Source of the DNA: Caballeronia turbans
GTDB lineage: Bacteria; Pseudomonadota; Gammaproteobacteria; Burkholderiales; Burkholderiaceae
DNA length: 64,000 bases
NCBI GenBank assembly: GCA_001544655.2
Contig: FCOD02000005.1
Span: forward strand, 186,001 to 250,000
Reading direction: 5' to 3'
The position numbers and the translations under genes are program-made. Under the pieces are notes generated by a model. The model made no database searches, was not told the origin of the DNA, and worked only from the letters and a program-made list of their open reading frames with translations. Shown piece by piece: positions 57,262-64,000 of this stretch (within the stretch, counting starts at the first letter, position 1; the number at the start of each line of letters is the position of its first letter).

Positions 57262-57277
57262 CTGTATGGATGCACAG
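57262..57277. promoter_or_regulatory. LexA-like box downstream of int
   Basis: CTGTATGGATGCACAG fits CTGT-N8-ACAG. It starts right after the integrase stop. No gene follows before attR, but in the circular phage genome the genes at the left end would follow. Confidence 0.45.
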
Positions 57278-57345
57278 GTTATGCGTTTTCACGTATATCG
57301 TAGGCATCCACCTCGGTTCCCAAAATGGGAATTTTGGCGGGAATC

Positions 57346-57383
57346 AAAAGAAAAAAGGCACTGGATAAAATCACAGTGCCTTT
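57346..57383 (-). terminator. phage-supplied terminator for tRNA-His
   Basis: AAAGGCACTG, 10-base loop, CAGTGCCTTT, then TTTCTTTTG on the minus strand, about 32 bp past the tRNA 3' end. It replaces the host terminator displaced to 11161-11193 and can also end int transcription. Confidence 0.78.
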
Positions 57384-57414
57384 CTCTACAGCGTTGATCC
57401 GCTTGAAATCTTTT

Positions 57415-57463
57415 TGGGGTGGCTGATGGGACTCGAACCCACGACGACAGGAATCACAATCCT
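57415..57463. repeat. attR: 49-bp copy within tRNA-His
   Basis: Identical to 11211-11259. Covers the tRNA 3' end (CCA) to the anticodon stem, so the phage rebuilds the functional gene on integration. Confidence 0.95.
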
Positions 57464-57491
57464 GGACTCTACCAACTGAGCTACAGCCACC
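57415..57491 (-). tRNA. tRNA-His (GTG)
   Basis: 77 bases including encoded CCA. Acceptor GGTGGCTG pairs with CAGCCACC over 8 bp, giving the extra G-1 unique to tRNA-His. Anticodon GTG at 57455-57457 in the loop TTGTGAT, closed by CAGGA/TCCTG. T-arm GGGTTCGAGTCCC is intact. Confidence 0.97.
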
Positions 57492-57545
57492 ACTGGTACC
57501 GCGATCCTGATTGCTTCTGAACTGCTGCAGCAATCAAGAAGCGAG

Positions 57546-57551
57546 ATTATA
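57546..57551 (-). promoter_or_regulatory. -10 box of the tRNA-His promoter
   Basis: TATAAT on the minus strand, about 55 bases before the tRNA 5' end. The -35 is weak (TAGGCA at 17-bp spacing). A CTCGC discriminator follows, as in stable-RNA promoters. Confidence 0.55.
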
Positions 57552-57608
57552 CGAACAACGATCGCGCTTGCCTAGTACCTTTGAGCATCTTTTTCCGAAG
57601 TACGCGCA

Positions 57609-58613
57609 TCAGGACTCGATTGCTTCCACGGCCTCGCGAAGGTGGCTGCGCGCCTCGTCGAAAATCGTCAGATCGCCTGTTGCGAGCCGGCGATTGTCGG
57701 ATAGCACACGACGCCATCCCCGCGCGCCCGCAACGCCGCGATACAGGCCCAGCGCATGGCGTGTCACGGCGCCGAGATACGTGCCGCGAGATAGTGCGTG
57801 ACGCGCGTAGTCGATGAGCCCCGCCTCGATGTCCTCGCGCAAGGGCACTGGCGTTGCAGCGCCGTAAAAGCGTGTGTCGACGCCCGCGAGCACGTACGGA
57901 TTGTGATAAGCCTCGCGGCCGAGCATCACGCCATCGACGTGCTTCAGATGCTCTTCGACTTCGTCGAGCGTCTTGATGCCACCGTTGATCGAAATTTCGA
58001 GATGCGGGAAGTCGCGCTTCAACCGATACGCATACTCGTACTTAAGCGGCGGAATCTCGCGGTTCTCTTTAGGGCTCAAGCCTTTGAGGATCGCGTTGCG
58101 CGCATGCACGATGAACACCTCGCAGCCCGCATCGGCGATCGTGCCGACGAAATCGCGCACGAACTCGTACTCCTCGACCGCATCCACGCCGATGCGATGC
58201 TTGACCGTCACCGGAACCGATACGGCGTCGCGCATCGCCTTCACGCAATCCGCGACGAGCTGCGGCTCCTTCATCAGGCACGCGCCGAATGCGCCGCGCT
58301 GCACGCGCTCGGACGGGCATCCGCAATTCAGGTTGATTTCGTCGTAGCCCCACTGTTCGCCGAGCTTCGCGCTCTTTGCGAGATCGGCCGGCTCGCTGCC
58401 GCCGAGTTGCAGCGCGACGGGCGCCTCGGCGGGCGTGAATGCGAGATGGCGCGCGACATCGCCGTAGAGCAGCGCGCCCGTCGTCACCATTTCCGTGTAA
58501 AGCCAAGTCTGACGCGATACGAGGCGGTGCAGGGACCGGCAATGGCGGTCGGTCCAATCCATCATCGGGGCAACGGAAACGCGGCGCGGGCTGATCTTCG
58601 ATACGGCTGACAT
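57609..58613 (-). CDS. dusA: tRNA-dihydrouridine synthase A
   Basis: FMN enzyme reducing U20/U20a in tRNA D-loops. 334 residues. VSVAPMMDWTDRHCR at the FMN end, GGSEPADLAKSAKL, EINLNCGCPSERVQRGAFGACLM with the catalytic Cys in GAFGACL, TVKHRIGVD and NGGIKTL, DGVMLGREAYHNP all match DusA. Divergent from the small exported gene. The 116-bp gap to tRNA-His carries the tRNA promoter. Confidence 0.96.
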   Translation of the reverse strand: MSAVSKISPRRVSVAPMMDWTDRHCRSLHRLVSRQTWLYTEMVTTGALLYGDVARHLAFTPAEAPVALQLGGSEPADLAKSAKLGEQWGYDEINLNCGCPSERVQRGAFGACLMKEPQLVADCVKAMRDAVSVPVTVKHRIGVDAVEEYEFVRDFVGTIADAGCEVFIVHARNAILKGLSPKENREIPPLKYEYAYRLKRDFPHLEISINGGIKTLDEVEEHLKHVDGVMLGREAYHNPYVLAGVDTRFYGAATPVPLREDIEAGLIDYARHALSRGTYLGAVTRHALGLYRGVAGARGWRRVLSDNRRLATGDLTIFDEARSHLREAVEAIES

Positions 58614-58769
58614 GGGCGACGGCGGCCGCGCTTTCGCGCGAACCGCCTGAATCTAATAGGGAATCGACGATTTTACCGCAGCGCGGCGGATCGGTCGTCC
58701 GGCCCGAATCGGCCGGGCACCAGGCACGCGTCATGCACATCGAGGGTCTCCCCTTCGCGGAGAGCGATC

Positions 58770-59015
58770 ATGACCCGACATCACCTCGCGACAGCCGCCC
58801 TTTTGCTCATCACTACGTTCACGGCGCACGCCCAGACCGCGCGTCCGGACGACAGCGCCTCGATGGTCAAGCCGCCGAGCGCGCCCGGTGCGCCATCCGC
58901 AAGCGCCACGCGCCCCGACAATCCCGACAACATGCCGGTGAAGCGCCCGAATCCGCCGCAAAACAGCGATCGCATGCTGCATCACAGCCCGGCGAGCGAC
59001 GCCATCGCAAAATAA
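58770..59015 (+). CDS. exported hypothetical protein (81 aa)
   Basis: Signal peptide (HLATAALLLITTFTAHA, cleavage near residue 21) and a Pro/Asn/Asp-rich, probably unstructured mature part. GGAGAG lies upstream. Periplasmic; unknown role. Confidence 0.65.
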   Translation: MTRHHLATAALLLITTFTAHAQTARPDDSASMVKPPSAPGAPSASATRPDNPDNMPVKRPNPPQNSDRMLHHSPASDAIAK

Positions 59016-59124
59016 CCCGCGACAGCGCCGGAACCGGCCTGGAAGCACGGGCGACGCCACTATAATGGCGCTCGTCACGACAATCGGAGAGAGCCGCGCC
59101 CTCCGGCTTCAAGCGGTCTAGCCA

Positions 59125-59550
59125 ATGCAAAAAGTCATACTGCCATTAGTTTCCGGTTTTCTCGCCGCGCTTTTTTTTCGCGAATCGACCCTGGCGCTGC
59201 TCCACGCAGCGGGTCTCGTCGATCCGGCCGGCTTTTCCATCACACCATTTCTTCCGCTCGGCATCCCCGAATTCATCGCCAATGCGTTGTGGAGCTCCAT
59301 CTTCGGTGTGCTGATGGTGTGGCTCCTGCGCGTTGCGCCCGAGCGCAGCGCACCGTGGATCGGCGCGCTCGTCTTCGGCGGCATCGTGCTGACGGCGGTC
59401 GGCGTGTTCGTGATCGATCCGGCGCGCGGCATCTGGCCGAGCGGCAACCTGCTGCCGCGTCTCACGCCCAACTTCATCGCCAACGCCATCTGGGGCTGGG
59501 GCGCACTCGTCTTCATGCGCGCGTTCATGGCGGGCAGCGAGTCGGACTGA
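59125..59550 (+). CDS. four-helix membrane protein with internal repeat
   Basis: 141 residues with about four membrane helices. Two similar units, IPEFIANALWSSIFGVLMVW and TPNFIANAIWGWGALVFMRA, indicate a duplicated two-helix hairpin. No family with known function recognised. Confidence 0.65.
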   Translation: MQKVILPLVSGFLAALFFRESTLALLHAAGLVDPAGFSITPFLPLGIPEFIANALWSSIFGVLMVWLLRVAPERSAPWIGALVFGGIVLTAVGVFVIDPARGIWPSGNLLPRLTPNFIANAIWGWGALVFMRAFMAGSESD

Positions 59551-59577
59551 TCCCCCGTCAAAACCGCCCGCGCGGCA

Positions 59578-60687
59578 TCAGTCCTTCAGAAGCCGTAGCG
59601 GATGCGCCGCGGGCGTCCACGCGCTTTCGAACATGCGGTCGATATCCGCGGCGTTCACGTCCTCGGCGCGCGCGACCTTCCAGCGCGGCTCGTTGTCCTT
59701 GTCGACGATGCGCGCGCGAATACCCTCCAGCACATCGCCGCGCTCGAACATCGTGCGCGTGAGGTCGAGATCGCGCCGCAGCGTCTCGGCCATGGTCGAG
59801 AACTTCGCGCGATCGACTTGCTGCAGCGCTACATCGACGGAAAGCGGGGAACGCTCGCGCAGTTCCGCGGCCGTGCGCTTCGCCCAGTCGTTGCCGAGCT
59901 CCGCCTCGCGCTCGAGCGACGCGAGAATCGATGCGCCGTTGCCCGCCGCGAAGTGCTTGTCGATCATCGTGCGCGCCGCGGCGAGCTCGCTCCTCTCGGG
60001 GATCGGCGCGACCTTGTACTTCGTCGTCTCGTTCTGCACGAAACGCACGATCTCGACACCATCGAGAAAGCGCTGATGCCTGAGCGATTCGACGAGTCCC
60101 GGCAGCGCGCCATCGTCGAGATAGGCGTCGGCCATGCGGGCGTAGAGCGCATCGGCTGCGCCGAGGCTCGCGCCCGTTGCCGCGAGATAGCGTCCGATCG
60201 CGCCGGGCGCGCGCGCGAGGAACCAGCTCACGCCGACATCGGGAAAGAGGCCGATACGCGTCTCGGGCATCGCCATCTTCGTCGACTGTGTGACGATGCG
60301 CAGGCCGCCCGTGTGATGCGCACCCTGCGAGATGCCCATGCCGCCGCCCATCACGACGCCATTCACGACCGCGATATACGGCTTCGGGAACGTGAAGATC
60401 GCGTGATTGAGCTTGTATTCGTCGGTGAAGAACGCGTCGATCGCGTCGCGCGCCCCCGCCTGCGCGGACTCGTACAGAAAGCGGATATCGCCGCCCGCGC
60501 AAAACGCCCGCACGTGCGGACTATAGACGACGACGGCGCGGATCGCCTGATCGTGGCGCCACGCGCGCAATGCCTCGCTGATCGCGCGCAGCATCAGCGG
60601 CGTCAGCGCGTTGAGTGCCTTCGGACGATCGAGCGCAATGAAGCCGATGCCGTTGGCGGTGTCGATACGGATGTCTTCGGTGGTCAT
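59578..60687 (-). CDS. 3-hydroxyisobutyryl-CoA hydrolase (enoyl-CoA hydratase/isomerase family)
   Basis: 369 residues, the usual length for this hydrolase. Crotonase fold: DRPKALNALT, HVRAFCAGGDIRFLYE for the first oxyanion-hole region, VVMGGGMGIS for the second, and MPETRIGLFPDVGVSWFLAR, the hydrolase-specific Glu/Asp pattern. Acts in valine breakdown. Its ATG overlaps the TetR gene's stop, so the two are co-expressed. Confidence 0.88.
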   Translation of the reverse strand: MTTEDIRIDTANGIGFIALDRPKALNALTPLMLRAISEALRAWRHDQAIRAVVVYSPHVRAFCAGGDIRFLYESAQAGARDAIDAFFTDEYKLNHAIFTFPKPYIAVVNGVVMGGGMGISQGAHHTGGLRIVTQSTKMAMPETRIGLFPDVGVSWFLARAPGAIGRYLAATGASLGAADALYARMADAYLDDGALPGLVESLRHQRFLDGVEIVRFVQNETTKYKVAPIPERSELAAARTMIDKHFAAGNGASILASLEREAELGNDWAKRTAAELRERSPLSVDVALQQVDRAKFSTMAETLRRDLDLTRTMFERGDVLEGIRARIVDKDNEPRWKVARAEDVNAADIDRMFESAWTPAAHPLRLLKD

Positions 60688-61400
60688 CGTGTTGAAGTGT
60701 CGGATCGATCCGGTGCGTTGAATCGAGTTTCGGTTCCCCGAGGTTCAGTTCCGTTGACCGGCGCGTACCACGCGTCAAGCGACAGCTCGACGAGTGTCGC
60801 GGCCGGCGTCTCGGGCAACGCCGCGCCGTTCAGTTTCAGCGCGACGATGCCATGCAGATTCGCCCACAGCCCTTCCGCGCACGCAACCGGCGCAGCGCGC
60901 GGCGGCAGTCGGTCGGATGCACGCAACTCGACGAACGCATCCGCGATCAGCGAGAGCGCCGCCGCGCCGGAATCCGCCGCCCGACCGTTGCCATTGACGT
61001 TGTCTTTGGCATCGGCGCCTGCGCCGGCGAAACCTGCGGGCTCCATGAACATCAGCCGATACGTCTCGGGCTCGGCCAGCCCGAATTCGACATACGCGCG
61101 CCCCATTGCGTTCAGGCGCGCGGCCGGGTCCGCGATCGATGTATGCGCGAGGAACGCGTCGCGCAGACTCGCGTGCCCTTCCTTGCACAGCGCCCGCGCG
61201 ATGTCGCCACGGCTCTTGAAATGAAGATAGAGCGCGGCGGGCGAGTAATCGATCGCCTCGGCGAGCTTTCTCATCGAGAGCGATGCGAACCCTTCGCGCT
61301 TTACGATCGCACGCGAGACTTCGAGTATGCGCTCGCGCAGCGCCTCGCGCTGTTCGCGTCTTTGCTCGGTGCGCCGCTCCTGCGATCCCATGCGAGGCAT
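60684..61400 (-). CDS. TetR-family regulator
   Basis: 238 residues from ATG 61400 (TTG 61427 and ATG 61391 are alternatives). HTH: AIVKREGFASLSMRKLAEAI, DYSPAALYLHFKSRGDIARAL. The C-terminal ligand domain has AMGRAYVEFGLAEPETYRLMF, the WHG/TetR_C_33 pattern seen in regulators of acyl-CoA metabolism. Probably controls its own operon with the hydrolase. Confidence 0.85.
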   Translation of the reverse strand: MPRMGSQERRTEQRREQREALRERILEVSRAIVKREGFASLSMRKLAEAIDYSPAALYLHFKSRGDIARALCKEGHASLRDAFLAHTSIADPAARLNAMGRAYVEFGLAEPETYRLMFMEPAGFAGAGADAKDNVNGNGRAADSGAAALSLIADAFVELRASDRLPPRAAPVACAEGLWANLHGIVALKLNGAALPETPAATLVELSLDAWYAPVNGTEPRGTETRFNAPDRSDTSTR

Positions 61401-61449
61401 TGTCGGCACCGCCTCTTTCGAAGTCAAATCGCGGCGCGCCGGTGCGCGC

Positions 61450-61632
61450 TCAGATGGTCATCTTGCCGTTGTCGTTGCGGCGCGACGCCGCTCGATAAAG
61501 CGGCTCGTCCGAATCGCCGAGCACGACCGACGCGAACACGATGCACAGCGCAAGAATCAGCACACCAACGGCTGCCCAGATGAGCCATAGCGCATTGGAC
61601 TCGACAAGTGAGTGAAGAAAGGAATGAAGCAT
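61450..61632 (-). CDS. 60-residue single-pass membrane protein
   Basis: One central membrane helix (WLIWAAVGVLILALCIVFAS) and a short charged tail (DSDEPLYRAASRRNDNGK). Upstream of the TetR gene on the same strand. Unknown. The 225-bp gap 61633-61857 holds no gene seen. Confidence 0.6.
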   Translation of the reverse strand: MLHSFLHSLVESNALWLIWAAVGVLILALCIVFASVVLGDSDEPLYRAASRRNDNGKMTI

Positions 61633-61857
61633 GACGACCCCGCGCGATTTTTATATTTGATGCTCAGGAAAGCGCATGCCTTTGAGCAAATAATGTGCCG
61701 AGCGAATCGCATCGCGTGCGGCGAATAGAGCGATGGTACTCCGTTGCGCGATCACGCGGAAGCAGGCGCGATGTTTCCGCCGTCGATAACGAACACGGTA
61801 CGTTGGAGGTCTTACATCGCGCCGTGTAAGAGACGAAGGCTTGCGTGTGTCAGCGCA

Positions 61858-62142
61858 TCAGACCGTGACGCGCCCCGGCGGAAAGTGTCCGCTTTTCAGG
61901 AGCACCGGCATACCGTTGGTCACGCGCAGATGCTCTCGCGCAACGGCTTCGATGCGCGTGCGGCCCGCGGCGAACGCGTCGATCCAGCCGGCGGTGTCGT
62001 AGGACTGCGCGCCGAAATGATCTTCGAGCGCTTCGACGGAAATGGCGCATGGCACGCGCCGGCCGTCGACGATCGCGGCGAACTCGACGGTCAGATTGGC
62101 ATCGCGGTAATCGGGCGCGTCCGGGAGGAAACGAATATCCAT
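61858..62142 (-). CDS. DUF1488 protein
   Basis: 94 residues starting MDIRFLPDAPDYRDANLTVE, then FAAIVDGRRVPCAISVEALEDHFGA (in pieces) and VLLKSGHF. This is DUF1488, a small Burkholderia-rich family. Longer readings from 62199 lack a ribosome site. Function unknown. Confidence 0.78.
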   Translation of the reverse strand: MDIRFLPDAPDYRDANLTVEFAAIVDGRRVPCAISVEALEDHFGAQSYDTAGWIDAFAAGRTRIEAVAREHLRVTNGMPVLLKSGHFPPGRVTV

Positions 62143-62327
62143 GATTGTCTCGTTGCTGATGCGTGGCGACCGGTGGGAGAGCATTGGGTCGGGGGCCACG
62201 CGAAGACGTTCAAGCGCTTATCGCTCCATTCGATGCGAGCACGTTGACTGCGCCGCCCACGCTCGCACGAATCGATTCGGCGATATGGTAACCGCGGTCG
62301 CGCCGCGCGGTCCAGCGCCCGTGCCGT

Positions 62328-62681
62328 TCACGCGGCAAGAACGCTTTCGTCGATATCCACGACGAGCAGCGAACTCGCCCGAGGATCGGCATAGTTGAAA
62401 TCGAGCAGCCGGCTCATCTCGCGCACGCGCTCGCATACGCGTTGCCGCGCTTTCTCCGATAAGTGCGGATAGTCGCGCAGCACGTGCGCGTCGAAGCGAT
62501 AGTGCACGCCCCAGGCGATGTTGCCCGGATGATTCGCGACGCCGCTCGTACGCCAACTCACGAAAAGCGCGGGCGTCGGCTCGAGACCGATTTCCGCGAC
62601 ATCCGCGCCGCTCGGAAAAAGGTCGATCAGGCAATTCGCGACGTCGTGCAGCACCATGTGTCGCAGGTGGACGGGACGCAT
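62328..62681 (-). CDS. DUF3022-like protein
   Basis: 117 residues. LHDVANCLIDLFPSGADVAE, ALFVSWRTSG and VHYRFDAHVLRDY recall DUF3022. TAATG overlap with the upstream gene shows coupling. Function unknown. The 185-bp gap 62143-62327 holds no clear gene. Confidence 0.6.
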   Translation of the reverse strand: MRPVHLRHMVLHDVANCLIDLFPSGADVAEIGLEPTPALFVSWRTSGVANHPGNIAWGVHYRFDAHVLRDYPHLSEKARQRVCERVREMSRLLDFNYADPRASSLLVVDIDESVLAA

Positions 62682-62947
62682 TATGTCGCTTGCAGCAAGC
62701 GGTCGATGTAGTCGCGCGCGGCCTGCTCCACATGCGCGAGGGCCCCGCTCTCGGTTGCGAAGCGCCGCTCGGGTCCGAGATCGACGAGCGCCTCGAAGCG
62801 ATGCACGTCATCCGGTCCGCCGCGCGCCAGACTGACCGAACCGACATAGATCGGCGCACCGCCGTCCTGTTCGCCGTGAGCCCGTACGAGCCGCGCCGAG
62901 GCGCTGATGTAATACCCGCGATATGGCCCCGTGACTCTTTCCGCCAT
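62681..62947 (-). CDS. hypothetical protein (88 aa)
   Basis: MAERVTGPYRGYYISASARL, GAPIYVGSVSLARGGPDDV and VEQAARDYIDRLL. ATG 62947 has a GGGGGAAG-type site. Small alpha/beta protein common in this group; unknown. Upstream gap 62948-63261 holds no gene I can support. Confidence 0.6.
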   Translation of the reverse strand: MAERVTGPYRGYYISASARLVRAHGEQDGGAPIYVGSVSLARGGPDDVHRFEALVDLGPERRFATESGALAHVEQAARDYIDRLLQAT

Positions 62948-63261
62948 GGCTTCTTCCCCCTCTTTAGCTTGCCGCGCTTTTTGCCGATTTCTCCCAGGTT
63001 CCCGGCAGGCAATTCCAACCGAAATCCCAGATGGATAAGGTGTGCGATCCGGAAAATAGTTCATCGGACAGGCACCTCCAATCGTCGATCCGCAAGCAAC
63101 GCGCCCGCGCGACCTCGCCCTGCTCGCCCGCCTCGGGCGGATAACAACCGCTTACGAGTCGCGTAAGCCGCGTGTGGGACAATGCCTATCTCAAAAAATG
63201 CGCCCTCGCCGCGAAGACAAGGCCGGCGGCGCACATCGCAATTCGCTCTCACGAGGTAAAG

Positions 63262-63645
63262 ATGAAGGAACCCGGTCGGCGCATGCGCCGTATCTCCGCT
63301 CGCGCCGCACATGGCGGCGCTGTTTCGCGTGTCTTCTGGCTGCGTGCCGCCGCACTCGGCGCGGCGGTCGTCGCCGTGGCGAGTCTCGGCGCGTGCGCGT
63401 CGTCGAACGAAGCATCGCTCATCAACCTGCCCGATGGACAGACCGGCTACGCCGTCAATTGCAGCGGCGCGGACGCGGGATCGAGCTGGGCGAGCTGCTA
63501 TGTGCTCGCCGGCAAGAAATGCGGCGCGACGGGATACGACATCGTCTCAAAGGATAACGAGGAAGGCGGCCCGACCGGCGGCGGCATCACCAACGTGATA
63601 TCGGCGAACGTCAAGAACCGCTCGATGATCGTGCGCTGCAAGTAA
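63262..63645 (+). CDS. small lipoprotein
   Basis: 127 residues from ATG 63262 (GAGGTAAAG upstream). Basic N-terminus, helix (FWLRAAALGAAVVAVASLGA), lipobox LGAC. The mature part has paired Cys (NCSGADAGSSWASCYVLAGKKC in pieces) and a glycine-rich loop, the pattern of small secreted lipoproteins of this order. Confidence 0.72.
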   Translation: MKEPGRRMRRISARAAHGGAVSRVFWLRAAALGAAVVAVASLGACASSNEASLINLPDGQTGYAVNCSGADAGSSWASCYVLAGKKCGATGYDIVSKDNEEGGPTGGGITNVISANVKNRSMIVRCK

Positions 63646-63666
63646 GCACGCAGGCGATGGACCGTG

Positions 63667-64000
63667 TCAGTGTGCGCTCATCTTCGAGAACGCATTGAGC
63701 ACGACCACGCCGGCGACGATGAGGCCCATGCCGAGCATGGCGGGCAAATCCGGCGTCTGCTTGAAGAGCAGCGCCGCGACGAGCGTGATGAGCACGATGC
63801 CCGCGCCCGACCACACGGCATACACGACGCCGACGGGCAACGCGCGCAACGTCAGCGACAGCAGATAGAACGACAGCCCGTATCCGGTCACGACGATGAC
63901 CGCGGGGAGCGCGCGCGTGAAGCCATCGGAGGCGCGCAGCGCGGAGGTCGCGACGACTTCGGCGACGATCGCGATCGCGAGGAGCACATAAGCGGTTGAG
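63667..64000 (-). CDS. SMR-family multidrug efflux protein, 5' end cut by window
   Basis: Four-helix proton-coupled exporter of cationic compounds. The visible part reads STAYVLLAIAIVAEVVATSA with the essential Glu of helix 1, then PAVIVVTGYGLSFYLLSLTL, VVYAVWSGAGIV and LGMGLIVAGVVVLN. The start codon lies just beyond base 64000. About 110 residues, as the family. Confidence 0.9.
   Translation of the reverse strand, partial: STAYVLLAIAIVAEVVATSALRASDGFTRALPAVIVVTGYGLSFYLLSLTLRALPVGVVYAVWSGAGIVLITLVAALLFKQTPDLPAMLGMGLIVAGVVVLNAFSKMSAH

Larger units (their letters stand above)
11260..57414. mobile_element. temperate prophage (lambda-type head, Mu-type contractile tail) in tRNA-His
   Basis: 46 kb bounded by attL and attR. 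It contains integrase and excisionase candidates, a repressor/Cro switch, early, replication, packaging, head, tail and lysis genes, and accessory genes. No structural gene expected for a contractile-tailed phage is obviously missing except a large receptor-binding fibre, which here is a short glycine-rich one. Only two small decayed genes were seen (13690-13893 and 50517-50653), so it may still be inducible; that is inference. Confidence 0.96.

Overview
The window is a stretch of a GC-rich betaproteobacterial chromosome. Gene content, codon use and the small host families (DUF1488- and DUF3022-like proteins, transketolase next to 6-phosphogluconate dehydrogenase) suggest Burkholderiaceae, most like Paraburkholderia or Caballeronia; this is inferred from remembered families, not from a search. 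Two host flanks (1-11210 and 57464-64000) enclose one complete-looking 46-kb temperate prophage (11260-57414) inserted in the tRNA-His(GTG) gene. A 49-bp direct repeat (11211-11259 and 57415-57463) marks attL and attR. The working tRNA is at the right end, and the tRNA's original terminator is stranded next to attL.

Left host flank: gnd (cut by the window edge) and tkt in one operon, a Tas-type aldo-keto reductase, an HsrA-like MFS exporter, a cluster of two small exported proteins and a lytic transglycosylase, a monooxygenase-like and an SDR gene, an O-methyltransferase, and three small unknown genes. Right host flank: dusA, small exported and membrane proteins, a TetR regulator coupled to a 3-hydroxyisobutyryl-CoA hydrolase, several small conserved genes, and an SMR efflux gene cut by the edge.

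Prophage, left to right: a small gene under a LexA-type box; an XRE/ImmA metallopeptidase pair; a decayed gene; lysis genes (Rz with nested Rz1, SAR-type endolysin, holin, two membrane-anchored coiled coils); an acyltransferase moron bounded by terminators; tail fibre and chaperone; a Mu-type contractile tail; a lambda-type head and packaging module (gpD, gpE, scaffold, S49 protease, portal, gpW, TerL, TerS) next to an HNH nuclease; a terminator-bounded cassette with a DUF2441 protein; a tightly coupled leftward early operon (regulators, nucleases, a replication protein, Rha antirepressor); and the switch. The switch is a Cro-like gene divergent from a CI-type repressor with two HTH domains. 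Both appear to start at or next to their first codon and share 13-bp operators. A second operator-controlled promoter at 49318-49346 drives the rightward early operon: HNH nuclease, small membrane proteins, an XRE protein, a TGT/DpdA-like deazapurine transferase, Ea22-like genes, a DUF4224 excisionase candidate and a tyrosine integrase.

The most interesting points are the DpdA-like gene, the DUF2441 cassette, the repressor's distal operator pair, the LexA boxes on both sides of attP, and the lambda-head/Mu-tail mosaic carrying a surface-modifying acyltransferase. All family names come from motif recognition by eye.
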